This document shows positions 54,293-64,000 of a stretch of 64,000 nucleotides of DNA, in pieces; position 1 is the stretch's first letter, and every line of letters begins with the position of its first letter. The notes beneath the pieces are model-generated. The model ran no database searches and was not told where the DNA came from. It saw nothing but the letters and a program-made list of their open reading frames with translations. Where the stretch lies: contig JABTTQ020002838.1 in the NCBI GenBank assembly GCA_016081115.2, positions 186,001 to 250,000 of the forward strand. Reading direction: 5' to 3'. The stretch comes from Rehmannia glutinosa. Lineage: Eukaryota > Streptophyta > Magnoliopsida > Lamiales > Orobanchaceae. The translations under genes were made by a program, and so were the position numbers.

Positions 54293-55113
54293 ATATATAC
54301 ATATATATATATGTGTGTACATATACGTCGTACAATTGTGAGCCAAATAAAAATAAAATTATAACATCTGAAAACCTACTATAGAAGTTTCGTGTAAGAT
54401 AATTTTATTATCATCGGAAAGTATTCGAATATTAAACCTTGAGTGCACCAATTGTGAAACTCCTCTCAGGTCTCAAAATCTCAAATCTCAAATCTCAAAT
54501 CTCACACGCTGCATGTATTTTTGCAGTATTATAACCTATATAAGCGAACTAGTATTCAAGGAAAAGAATGTGCTGTCCTATTCCATCACTTATTGCCAAA
54601 AATTTAAGAAAAATAAGCTTTATTTTCACTTTTTAAAAAAAATAAAATTTGATGTGTGCTTGTGTTGCAAATGGTCCTTTTGACAAGGACCACTTGCTGT
54701 ACTTAGTTGGCAATGTCTTAAACCAGACCCCATAGGCTTTACCTTGAGATTTAATTCATCTTAAATTTAACTACATATTGCTTAAACCAATCTCATTTCT
54801 CTTGTTAAGCAACACTTAAATTATTCTGAATTGAGTAATGATAGTCTGGAGTGAGCACATAGAAAAGTTGTATGTATATGTGATAGGTCCCCATAAAGGT
54901 AAGCAAAAGAGTGTAAATAATATTGTCCATATCTCCATGGACCATAAATGGACAACTCCATATCCTTAACTTCATCATGTGGTTCTACTTTATTGATGTA
55001 CACCCTTGCTCAATCCTTTAAACCCAAATCCAGCTAGTTCTTATTTGTTGCCTTTTATTTTATTTCTTTCTTTCTTTGTTACTATTTTCTATTCGGGGAT
55101 GACTACAAGTATG
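54293..55113. other. Intergenic DNA; TCTCAAA minisatellite at 54474-54502
   Basis: Four tandem copies of a TCTCAAA-type 8 bp unit are seen. No gene recognised. Confidence 0.5.
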
Positions 55114-55615
55114 TAGGGGTGGCAATTTGAGGTACGATACGATTGATCGACACGAATACGGCACGAAATTATAGGGTTTGTGCTGAGGCTTATTGGGTTC
55201 GGGCCGTTATCGGGTTGGCACGATAAGGCACAATAATTTTTTAATTATTAGTAATTAATTATTTATATGAGTAATTTAATAATAATTGGTTATTTTTATT
55301 TGACTATTTTTATTAAAAATTTATTAGAATATATGTTTTAGGTATTAAATATAAAGAATATAAAAAAAATCATAAGTTTTATTTGTTAACAGGCTTACCG
55401 GGCCAAATAGGCCTAACAGGCTTACCTAAATAAATTTGACAATTTTTCTTATCGTGCTTATCGTGTCGTCTTTGTATTTTTCGTGCTTTTAACGATCGTG
55501 CTGGCCTTAAATTCCCAGGCTGTTTATCGTGTCGTGTTCGTGTTTGGGCTTATCGTGCCATGCCATTATCGTGTCGGTCCGATAACGGCCTGGCACGAAC
55601 GATTTGCCAGCCCTA
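55114..55615. mobile_element. hAT-type element, 502 bp
   Basis: Ends TAGGGGTGGCAATTTG and GATTTGCCAGCCCTA; flanks CAAGTATG (55106-55113) and CAAGTAGG (55616-55623) match at 7 of 8. ATCGTG/CACGAT repeats cluster near the ends. Confidence 0.84.
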
Positions 55616-55619
55616 CAAG

Positions 55620-56121
55620 TAGGAATGACAATAGATCTTGATAACCCGAACCAGACACGCCACATTTTTGGGGTGAGTCTGTGATAAATAAATGAGTCTA
55701 AAGTTGGTGACGACTAACAAGTATACATTTTTAGACCCATATGGGTCTGGAATCGAGTAACATCTGACATACATTATCCCAGAACCTGACCAGGACCCAT
55801 ATAATTATTTTTTTGATTGATTGTGTATATTGTTATTCTATATCAGCTATTGGTTTATATAATTTATTCATGTTTATTTCATAATTCATACATTATCAAC
55901 AAAATATACAAACATCACATCTGACATAATTTTTTGTATCAATATTATGAGTAATATACAAATTTGGTCGAATATACGAAGTAGGCGTGTCTAACAGGAC
56001 CCGCAAGACACATATATGGGTTAGAGTGGATATGGGTCTAATGTAAGACGAGTGGGGATGGGTTTCGGTTTTGCGGTCGGGTCAAGGGACCCAACTTGGA
56101 TCCGACACATTGACATCGGTA
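55620..56121. mobile_element. Second hAT-type element, adjacent, 502 bp
   Basis: Ends TAGGAATGACAAT and ATTGACATCGGTA; flanks CCTACAAG (55612-55619) and GCTACTAG (56122-56129) match at 6 of 8. Its left TSD overlaps the end of the previous element, so the two landed at almost the same place. Confidence 0.58.
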
Positions 56122-56256
56122 GCTACTAGCCGTATGGTCATTCAAAATTTTCGGAAATTGGGTTTTACTTAAATTGGGCTTTTGCATCCTGATTCTTGAG
56201 GAAACTAAAATATATTTGTCCCTAGCCTTCAGGCTCTTTATTGCGCCCGGTCCTTA

Positions 56257-56868
56257 GGCCAACTCCAACCCAACTTCAAATACCACACTATAACACAAAA
56301 TATGCAAAAATACATTTCCAACCCAACTCTAAACACTACACCAAATTTGGTGTAGTGAATAGTATTACACCAAATTTGGTGTAACACTATTCATTTATAT
56401 CAAATTTGGTGTAATACAATATTCCCCATTTGCCCTCCAGTTCTGTTCTATTTCAAATTTAAATTCCAATTGTATCCTCATTTTATATATAATTAATTTA
56501 TATAATATGGTTCTAATAATTAATTAATATTTTCTATAAATAATAATAATTAACAAACAATGATAATTTAAACTAAAGAGGTTCTAATATGAATTCTAAT
56601 ATTTATTTTTTAATATAATTAATTAATTTAATATTAATTAAATATATGTTATTAGTTAATTACATTAATAGTAATAAACTAAAAGTAAATAAATAATTGT
56701 ATAAATATATAAATTTGCTTAATATAAAATGAAAAAGAAAGAATAAAATATTCATTTGGTGTGAGATTTGGTGTAATAGGTTGGAGATGGTTTTGGCAAT
56801 ATTACACTAAAACATCAAATTTGGTGTAGTTTTTACACCAAATTTGGTGTTATGGGTTGGAGATGGTC
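56257..56868. mobile_element. MITE rich in ACACCAAATTTGGTGT palindromes, 612 bp
   Basis: Inverted ends GGCCAACTCCAACCCA and TGGGTTGGAGATGGTC, flanked by TA. Perfect palindromes TACACCAAATTTGGTGTA (56337-56354) and TTACACCAAATTTGGTGTAA (56365-56384) lie near the left end, with one more imperfect copy near the right end (56834-56851). The interior is very AT-rich. The superfamily is uncertain (TA or TNA target). Confidence 0.72.
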
Positions 56869-56979
56869 TAAGACTTTAGTGGTAACCATGCCACCGAAGT
56901 TACTGATAACTGCTAACAGATTTGATGCGAGCATTTGGGTAGTACAATATTTTCATATTAATATAGATCAATTTAGAAA

Positions 56980-57777
56980 GGAGGAATTTCATAATAGGAT
57001 CCAAATTTAAGAAAATCTATCATTTCAAGACCCACAATTTCAACCTTCTCAAATCAAGATCCAATTTTTTTTTCTCAAATTGGGCTCTCCCTCAAATTTT
57101 GGGTTCTCACTTCAAGACCCAAAATTTCAACATTCTCAAATTATGATCCAATTTTTATTTTTTTCTCAAGGCCCTCCCCTAAATTTTGGGCTCTCAATTC
57201 AAGTTTTAAAATTTAACAAAAAGAGAAATATTAATGTAATCTATCACACCGGCCACAAAAATTAATTTTCTTTCTCTTTTTATTTTTTTGCTCATTCCTT
57301 TCTTCCTAACCGATACTTGTTTTAAACTGTAAAATTCAATCATAATTTGGTATATCTTATTTTTTTAGTAACCGGTAAATATTTTACGGTTTTTTTCATC
57401 TAGTTAGATACATACATTTATATTTATAGATCTTGGTTTCTATACGTTAAACAAAATTGATAATAAGTATGGATCGGGTAAAAAACGAAAAGAGGAAGAA
57501 AAATAATTTTTGTGGTTGACGTGATAAATTACACTAATAGTTCTCTTTTTGTTAAATTCTAAAACTTGAAGGAGAACCCATAATTTGGGGGAGGGCCATG
57601 TTTGAGAAAAAAATAAAATTTGGGTCTTGATTTGAGAAAGTTGAAATTTTGGGTCTTGAAGTGAGAACCCAAAATTTGAGAAAAAATAAAAATTGGGTCT
57701 TCATTTGAGAAAGTTGAAATTTTGGGTCTTAAAATGATAGATTTTTTTAAATTTAGACCCTATTATGAAATTCACCC
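56980..57777. mobile_element. Mutator-type element with ~230 bp inverted arms, perfect 9 bp TSD
   Basis: Ends GGAGGAATTTCATAATAGG and, on the other strand, GGGTGAATTTCATAATAGG. The TSD ATTTAGAAA is perfect (56971-56979, 57778-57786). Arms 56980-57215 and 57545-57777 are near-complete inverse copies, each with repeated CAAGACCC/GGGTCTTG and CTCAAAT blocks. The central 330 bp is non-coding. Confidence 0.9.
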
Positions 57778-57989
57778 ATTTAGAAACCTCTAAAATTTGA
57801 CTAATGTGAAAAACAAAAATTCCTCAAAAACCACGTGGCAATTTTTCTTCTCACTTCCGTAATTCATTTTTAGTTATCAAGAATTATTTATGCACCAAAG
57901 ATTGTAATTTAATAATCTCAAATTTACTTTTCCAAAATCTAATGTAAAATTATATATTATTTGGAGAAAAATGATATTTAATTATTTAA

Positions 57990-58380
57990 TATATAATTCA
58001 GTTATATGTTTATTAAATATTAATTGCCCAATAGTCTCCTACGCAGATTGGCCGTTGAATTTTCCTACATTACCCGCATGGCCCATCTCCCAGGTATAAA
58101 AAAGCCCTTCCTAGTCATTTGTAATTACATACTCATATTCTGTTAATTCTCCTACGTATTTAATTCAATATTCGATTATTGTCTTAATTATTCTCTCGTT
58201 CATCGTGCTGACGTGAGCCTCGGATGGGCCTTCCTGAGACAACCCCAGGGCCCTTTAACGTTTGCAAATGTGTTCAGGCAAGTTCCCTGTCGACGGACTG
58301 TCCAGCTTCCGAAGTAGAAGACTTAGAAGACTTCCCATGGGAAAGGAGAAGTTCGTCTACACCATTGACTTTGAGTAATC
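57990..58380 (+). repeat. LTR-like remnant with TATA box
   Basis: TATAAAAAAG (58095-58104) is followed by a CGTGCTGACGTGAGCCTCGG block and a GGCCTTCCTGAG..CCCCAGGGCCC block that resembles the R/U5 part of plant Ty3-type LTRs. Ends were not resolved and no coding follows. Confidence 0.45.
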
Positions 58381-58783
58381 TGCCCTAAAAAGCAGCATCA
58401 CGTATATTTTCAAAATTAAATTAGTCAAATAGTGGAGAAAACCATGAGTCCAATCAAACAAAAAGCATATAAAACAGTAGCATGTACAGTACAGTACTAA
58501 CTTAATTTGCCTGATTTTCACCTTAGCCAAACTTACTGTGCATTTCCAATGAATAAAAATGTGAAACCAAACAAGCATAAAAGTGGAACTGAAAAATCAG
58601 ACAGATGAAGCAAAAATTATAAGGCAGTCTTAATCCACAGCATACAACAACATTCCTTATGGATACTGTCCACAATAGAAATACAACAGACTTTTGTCTT
58701 AAGTTCCATGTGGACTGCAAATAGTGGTAATACAGATAGGGCAACAAACATAGCATACCAGTGTAACCCTTACCAAATAATAT

Positions 58784-58955
58784 GGATAATTACGAAAGTT
58801 ACCCTTGAGATTCAGTCTAATTACAAAACCAGTTATCATTTTTATTTCTATTTTACAAATTGCACCCTCAAGAAGGGGCGTGTTTGTAGTTTTGAAAGAT
58901 AACTGATTTTTTCATAATTAGACCAAACCTCAGGGGTAATTGTTTTAATTATCCC
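58784..58955. mobile_element. GGGATAATTAC-family MITE downstream of RraA
   Basis: Ends GGATAATTAC and TTTTAATTATCCC with inverted CCCTTGAGATTCAGTCTAAT / GACCAAACCTCAGGGG. It ends about 40 bp beyond the RraA stop codon, so the 3' UTR probably reads through it. TSD not clear. Confidence 0.65.
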
Positions 58956-58993
58956 AACAAATGATGTAATTCTGCAAAGCCATCAGAAACATA

Positions 58994-59494
58994 TCACACA
59001 GACAACTCCGTTTTAGAAACCAGAATACCGTCGGTATCTGCATAAAGCCATTCACCATCGCATATTCTCATCCCAGCAATACTTACGGGAACGTGTCTTT
59101 CTCCTCCGCCCTTATTCATAGCTCTCACCGGATGCGAAGCGAGAGCTCTCACGCCAATATCACAATCGTTGATTTCATCGACGTCCCTTATACAGCCATT
59201 AACAACGATACCGGCCCACCCATTGTTCTGAGCTTGAACTACAGGATTGCATCCCAATATCGCGCATCTTAAACTACCACCCCCATCAACAACAAGAACT
59301 CTTCCATCACCCTTCTCCTCAAGATACTCACGTATGAAAATGTTATCCTCGAACAGTTTAAGAGTAACAATTGGTCCCGAGAAGACTTGGCGCTGGCCGT
59401 ATATCCGGAAAACTGGATGGAGTGCACGAAGCTCACCGCTCACGATAAGCTGTGGATATGCGTCACAGACTTCAGCTGTGGTTACCAAGGCCAT
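58994..59494 (-). CDS. RraA-like protein (putative 4-hydroxy-4-methyl-2-oxoglutarate aldolase family)
   Basis: A single coding exon of 166 codons, the usual plant length. The family links bacterial RraA (regulator of RNase E) with class II HMG/oxaloacetate aldolases; the plant substrate is not settled. Motifs seen: VSGELRALHPVFRIYGQ at the start region, GGGSLRCAILG (71-81), GWAGIVVNGCIRDVDEI (92-108) with R103-D104, the pair that handles substrate and metal in active aldolases, and the HPVRAMNKGGGERHVPVSIAG block. The ATG begins directly at the conserved N-terminus (MALVTTAEVCDAYPQL). No signal peptide is seen, so cytosolic location is likely. An acceptor TTCTAG lies one base before the ATG, implying a 5' UTR intron. 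The frame is intact. Confidence 0.94.
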   Translation of the reverse strand: MALVTTAEVCDAYPQLIVSGELRALHPVFRIYGQRQVFSGPIVTLKLFEDNIFIREYLEEKGDGRVLVVDGGGSLRCAILGCNPVVQAQNNGWAGIVVNGCIRDVDEINDCDIGVRALASHPVRAMNKGGGERHVPVSIAGMRICDGEWLYADTDGILVSKTELSV

Positions 59495-59804
59495 CCTAGA
59501 ATAACAACTTTTGGATAAATATTTAATTTATTTCACATATGAAAACATTCTTGAAAGAACACAATTATTCACTTCAAATACATGAGAATTACCAATTGCA
59601 CCCACAGAAACATAGAAAATCCACTTGTTCTTGACATAAATTTCAACGGATAACACATATGAACTAAAATCCACAAACAGGTAACTTTGCCATGCGGCTT
59701 CAATCAAACAAGTCAGACTGGACTAATGTTCCATCAAACATGAAGTGACTACTCGGCGGAGCAATAAGCTGCATACCATGCCGATTTCCCTAACATTACA
59801 GGAG

Positions 59805-60210
59805 TGTTTGTAAATGCTAAAAATGGTGATTCTCACATTTTAGTTGGAAAAGTCACTTTTTAGTTTTAGCAAATACCAACTGTTGCTTTTGATTCGACTT
59901 CATTTAATCAAAATCTAAAAGTTGGAGGTGGGGTGCTTCTAATTTTGAAAAAAAGTAGTTTATTTTTTTACATTTTTATCATAATCCAAAATTGTTCTTT
60001 ATCTTCTTAAATATCCATGTCATTCATATATGGGTATTTTTGTCTTTCTATCAAAGGGCTAATTTTTAAAGTGCTATTTTTCGGAACACTTGATGTTTTT
60101 CTAGCTTTTAGATTACATTTGCAAACACTATCAAATTCAGATTCCTAACTACTTTTGTTTCTACTACAATAAGTCACATTTAAAAAAGCGAAGTGTTTGC
60201 AAACGGGGCC
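59805..60210. mobile_element. MITE with GTGTTTG..CAAAC ends in RraA 5' intron
   Basis: Left end GGAGTGTTTGTAAATGCTAA and right end AGTGTTTGCAAACGGGGCC. ATCTAAAAGTTGGAGG and CTAGCTTTTAGAT are subterminal and partly inverted. TSD not resolved. Confidence 0.45.
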
Positions 60211-60624
60211 TTTGGATTATTTGGATGGAGGAATCATATTAGAATCGATAGAGTAGTTGAGCATTAAGAATGAATCTCATTCAGTAATAGAATTTTACTT
60301 ACTAGAAGAGGAAAATATCAAAATCTAATGCAAAGTAGCTCCCCTGAATCTAATGTAAATGCAGGCACATGACCATGATGGGAAGTTAACACAGATCTCT
60401 TAAACTGAAATACCCTAAATTTCGATTATCATCCAGTAAAAAACAAATGTTAGAAAAAGGATGTTATTATCCCTCAAAGAACTTTGCAGCCAGAAATTAC
60501 AGAAAACAATTACCAGATACGGATCAACATTTGCCTAAATTTATTAGCAAGTTCTTTAAAACAAGTTTACTTGCGCAAAACTTCTTTTTCTCATTCATGT
60601 ACTCATTTCCACTATTCTAAATAT

Positions 60625-60885
60625 CCCGCCTGGGCGCTAGGCTCCTTTTGTTCGTCTAGGTTTTTGTTCCGATTAGGCCCCGCCTAATCCTGCCCAGGTC
60701 ACGCCTAACCCCGCCTAGTTTCTGGCCTAGACCTGTCGCCTGATTAGCGTCTGACACTTTCTAGAACACTGCTCATTTCTCGGCTCCAAGTACTGTTCTA
60801 AAAATTTCTACCTAACTCCGGCCATGTCACGTCTAACCCTGGTCAGGCTCAGCGTCTAGCGCTTTTTAGAACATTGGCTCCAACT
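60625..60885. repeat. GC-rich CGCCTAA/CGTCTAG repeat
   Basis: CGCCTAA, CGCCTAG, CGTCTAG and GCGTCTAGCGCTTTTTAGAAC units recur over 260 bp. The TTTCTAGAACA..TTTTTAGAACA segment is present twice. No coding. Confidence 0.55.
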
Positions 60886-61245
60886 ATATAAATATTCAGC
60901 TAGTGAACGTAAACTAGATTATGCATCCAGAATCAGAAAATCAAATAATCAGAGTATACATTATTTTTTCGCAAGTCAACATCTTCCACATTCAAAATCA
61001 TCCATGCCCAGAGAAAAATGAAATTCTATATTAAAATTGGGCAGGAACAAAAAAAGAAATATTATTGCATTTTGAACACCTAATATTGAATTAAAAAAAA
61101 CGTAAACTAAATAGAGAGTTCAGAGATCTTACGATGGCAGGGCGGTGAGCTGATTGCGGGAATTTTCCTTCCAAATGGGGCAAATAATAAAGCTAATGGA
61201 AAATTTTCAAAATCTTGAGTAGCTGCACAAACTCTTTTATCTGAG

Positions 61246-61256
61246 GGTTTATATGA
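61246..61256 (-). promoter_or_regulatory. Possible RraA TATA box
   Basis: The minus strand reads TCATATAAACC about 115 bp upstream of the inferred 5' UTR donor site. Position fits a promoter; activity is inferred. Confidence 0.45.
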
Positions 61257-61367
61257 ATCGAAGTAGGGAAAATATTGGCTGCTCGAGAAGTCGAAGTTGA
61301 TGCCGTGATGGTGGTTTCAACGGGGAAAGTGAGAACTCCATTACTTACTGAAATATTAGGGCTTGTT

Positions 61368-61494
61368 TGTTTATGTTTCCATTGTCCATTTCCAGTTTCT
61401 GAAGTTGGAAATAGAATTTTGAGAATTTATTGGTTTTCGTGTGGAAATTGGGATTGTGTTTGGATGAATGAATTGAAATGTGTTTTATATAGAG
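61368..61494. mobile_element. MITE fragment, left part (relative of 20070-20624)
   Basis: GGGCTTGTTTGTTTATGTTTCC is the inverse of the right terminus at 20624. The next 100 bp match 20085-20200 closely. It is cut off at 61495 by the poly(T) of the LINE fragment. Confidence 0.68.
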
Positions 61495-62315
61495 TTTTTT
61501 TTTTCTTCCAAACGAAAGCGATATTATTAATAACTCAAAGCAGTAGGGGGTACAAAGATCGTAGTCAACTGACTAAATCCAAAACCAAGATTAGATAAAC
61601 CATGGTTTGGATGGGGAGCACCATTCTCGGGAGACTGGACACTCAGTTGCAAAAGATGCAAGAGTTTTACAATTCTGATTACAATTCAATGGAATAAACA
61701 CAAAAGAACAAAACTCAAAGATGTTTATCAAAAGATTGATGTCTTCGGCTATTGTGGACAATTCCACCGAAAATGAGCTTTTCGCGTTGAGCTTCCGGAC
61801 GATATCCTTATCATCAATCTTGATTGAGATTCGATTCCATTTGAGTTTAGAAGCCATCACAAGGGAGAATCGTATTGCATGTAAAGAGGACTCTACCATG
61901 GATGTAATGAAACATCCCGCAGAGACCGCCCAGGCATGAAGAAACGATCCATCCGTGTTGACAGCGAGTACACCAAAACCGGAGTAACCACCAGGAGATG
62001 AGCAAGAACTAGTGTGAATATGAACACACTCTACCTGCGTTTGGTGACTGGCGTAGAAGGGATGGAGAGTAGAGGAGTTTTATGGAGATCGCCGATTCTC
62101 GTAGGTCGACACTGGGATGCGGGGAGAAGAAGTTCCAATCTTCAAGCAGCGTCTATTGTGGCCTTTTCTCGACATCATTTTTTTGTTGAAAACCCAAAGG
62201 TTCCTTGACTTCCACAGCCACCACAAGATGTAAGTGGTGAGTCAATTCGATCTTCACCCAATGACATTTTTCCAATCTTGCAAATGTTATTCCACCACCA
62301 TGTAAAATCGAAACA
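61495..62315 (-). mobile_element. LINE (non-LTR retrotransposon) 3' fragment with RNase H domain
   Basis: On the minus strand the coding part runs to a stop at 61591, followed by a short 3' UTR (..ATATCGCTTTCGTTTGG) and A10 (61504-61495). The translation contains NTDGS, MVESSLHAI and IKIDDKDIV, matching the three acidic motifs of the RNase H domain at the C-terminus of plant L1-type ORF2. Upstream frames (WWWNNICKIGKM) are in another frame. It is cut at 62316 by the LTR. The insertion lies in the MITE at 61368-61494. Confidence 0.82.
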
Positions 62316-63966
62316 TGATAAGGGTCTTTTTATGCATGTTTTATGTGTATATTTGAGTAGTATTCGAGTTATTTTATTGTTAGTTTTATAAATTTTTGAT
62401 TGTACATAGTTCATATTACTCCGAGGTGCTTTTATTGATGTAGATTGACCATTTGGGGCTAATTTTGGTGAATTTCGGACCATGGATTCATGTCAAAACA
62501 TACCGGGAGTTTAAGGATGCAAAAACGCTCGAAATTCCAAGCCAAACGCGTCATTTCGGGGCCTTTTTGGTCCAACACGGGCGGGGGTGTCGGGCGCAAC
62601 ACGGCCGTGTTCCGGGAGCCAAAAACTCGAAATTTTTGCACAAAAACAGGCCGGACACGGCCTGGCCGTGTCGTCACAACATGGCCATGTCGGCATTTCT
62701 TGATAAATTTTTGGCAAAGACGGCTGCCGTCGCTCCAACACTGGCGTGTCCGGACCTCTTTTGCAACTTTTCTTTGCGGAATTTGGGGAAAACTCACCAA
62801 CCAACCCATTTTGGCCACTTTTGTACACTTTTAACACCCTATTTTTGAAACATGTCTCCATGTCCCCCTCATCACTTGAATACAAGAATTCACCAACCAA
62901 CAAGGAAAATGGAGGCAATTGTTTAACAAAAGAGAGTACTATCAATGTATTGGTTGCCTATAAAAGCCAAGGTTGAAGTTGGGAGAGGCATTCATTAGAT
63001 ACTCGTGAAATATTCATTGTATTCATTTCATTAAGTAGAATTGGGATCAAGGGGTCTTGGAGGAGAAAGCTTGGGGCAATATGGAGAAGAAGGCTTGGAG
63101 CAACATCATCAATCAAGAAAGAAGTCAATTGAGATTTTGAGAAAGATAAGTACACCATGTCTACAATACTTAAATCTTCTTGTGTAATTTATTCTTTGGT
63201 CAAAATCATGTGTAGCTAAACTCCTAGTGTTTGAGTGTAATGAACTCTAGAATGGATTTGTGATTAAGGTTTGTATGTTTTTAATAAAATCTTCATATTT
63301 TGTGTGATTCACTTATATTATGCTTCGTTCATTCGAATTGATATATGCTAATATTGATTTGAAGTTTATTTTTCATCCGGGAAATCGAGAGATTCATGGT
63401 GAAATAGAACCTATATAAGTGAAAAGAGTTGCATGCAATCCTAGATATAGGACGACATAAATCTTCTGGATTAGGGTCAAACCTAATATGGGAATTCACA
63501 AATCGTTATAATCTTTGTCTTGGGGTTTTAACTAGAAAGAGATTTCAGTTAATCAACTTGAGATTAAAAGTTTTTCGCCTTCGAGAAAGGGTTTAACTTA
63601 AATTAGAATTTCTACGGTCCACAAGACATGAGATTTTATTAAAAGAGGTTGGTTTTTGCTTAAGGGCTTACGATTGTATTTTTAACTTGTCAAATCACAA
63701 AAACATTCTAGAGGGATTTACATTCAAACACATTTCTATCTCTTGATTTCTTATTTTACAAATCTTCCTTCATTTTTACAATTTATAATTTGTTTTCCTT
63801 TTTCATCAAACAAAAACTCGAAAATTGTTAGATTAAATAACAAAAAGACGGTAATTATTAGTACTTACAATCCTCGTGGGAATGACACTTTCGGTGACTA
63901 ATAATCTATACTATAAAACGATAGGTGCACTTGCCTATGGTTTTAAAGGTAGCTTTTGAGCCATCA
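62316..63966 (+). repeat. LTR of a probable Ty3-type retrotransposon, 1651 bp
   Basis: Starts TGATAAGGGTCTTTTTATGC and ends GAGCCATCA (TG...CA). A primer-binding-like site follows at once, and a TATA box lies about 640 bp in. The element would continue right of the window, so the other LTR is not available. GGCCGTGT repeats occur at 62590-62700; open frames on both strands there are products of this GC-rich stretch and not genes. Confidence 0.72.
62958..62966 (+). promoter_or_regulatory. LTR TATA box
   Basis: CTATAAAAG lies in the LTR about 1 kb before its 3' end, where the U3/R boundary is expected for a long Ty3-type LTR. Confidence 0.55.
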
Positions 63967-64000
63967 AGTTTTCGCGCCGCTGTTCAAAGGGATTGTAATA
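63967..64000 (+). other. Primer-binding-site-like sequence after the LTR
   Basis: TTTTCGCGCCGCTGTTCAAA begins three bases after the LTR end. It resembles, with changes, the GGCGCCGTTGCCGGGG site complementary to a tRNA 3' end in Athila/Tat-type elements. The degenerate match suggests an old copy. Confidence 0.5.

Larger units (their letters stand above)
59495..61230 (-). other. RraA 5' UTR exon and intron (inferred)
   Basis: The minus strand shows a donor GTAAG directly after position 61133 and an acceptor TTCTAG ending at 59496, giving a 1.64 kb intron. The first non-coding exon would be about 61133-61220. It holds a MITE (59805-60210) and a GC-rich repeat (60625-60885). Inferred from splice-site sequence only. 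Confidence 0.55.

Noticed and set aside
62453..62976. Up to five overlapping 75-145 codon frames on both strands
   Set aside because: They come from a GC-rich GGCCGTGT-repeat part of the LTR. No domain is seen and all frames are open at once, which indicates composition and not coding.
1..64000. CRISPR arrays, operons or bacterial defence genes
   Set aside because: No direct-repeat/spacer pattern or prokaryotic gene organisation is present; introns and element types show plant nuclear DNA.

Overview
This window is nuclear DNA from a flowering plant, almost certainly a eudicot. The evidence is a low-GC background, genes split by GT-AG introns, four recognisable plant genes and very dense transposable elements. 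A recurrent GTGAGACCGTCTCAC-type motif hints at an asterid, but the species cannot be named from sequence alone. No bacterial, viral or organellar region was recognised.

Four cellular genes are supported. (1) CFIm25, the 25 kDa subunit of pre-mRNA cleavage factor I: + strand, seven exons, 15239-20807, 200 aa, intact. (2) An R2R3-MYB transcription factor: + strand, three exons, 29929-34012, 239 aa, intact. (3) A remorin: - strand, five exons, 38170-35708. All exons are present, but one missing base in exon 2 breaks the frame; the lost base lies in a run of three identical bases, so an assembly error is as likely as a real mutation. (4) An RraA-like protein: - strand, 59494-58994, 166 aa, intact, with an inferred 5' UTR intron. 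They share no pathway. They are unlinked housekeeping or regulatory genes in a repeat-rich neighbourhood, and their introns and flanks carry many insertions.

Layout. 1-3411: 5' part of a decayed Ty1/Copia element on the - strand, running off the left edge. 3.95-10.4 kb: a long inverted repeat whose left arm was split by a solo LTR that was itself split by a second LTR-like element; its centre holds a palindromic repeat array and a SINE-like copy. 10.4-15 kb: intergenic DNA with two hAT-type elements that keep target-site duplications (TSDs). 15.2-21.3 kb: CFIm25, whose last intron holds three nested hAT elements. 21.3-29.6 kb: small DNA elements, two further copies of an 0.8-0.9 kb hAT family, and an inverted-repeat element around a GC-rich gene-like fragment. 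29.9-34 kb: MYB gene with element-filled introns. 35.7-38.3 kb: remorin. 38.5-41.1 kb: a Mutator-type element nested in a hAT-type element, a small Mutator-type MITE and a solo LTR with perfect TSD. 41.2-44.9 kb: an unidentified ORF and a poly(A) retroposon with a 16 bp TSD. 44.9-54.3 kb: a terminal-inverted-repeat element containing a structurally complete but frame-broken Copia element with two LTRs and TSD GTATT. 55.1-58.4 kb: two adjacent hAT elements, a palindrome-rich MITE, a Mutator-type element with ~230 bp inverted arms and an LTR remnant. 59-61.3 kb: RraA. 61.4-64 kb: a MITE, a 3' LINE fragment with an RNase H domain, and an LTR of a probable Ty3-type element running off the right edge.

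TSDs, terminal repeats and exon joins were read by eye. Family names for non-coding elements rest on TSD length and terminal bases only; no database search was possible.
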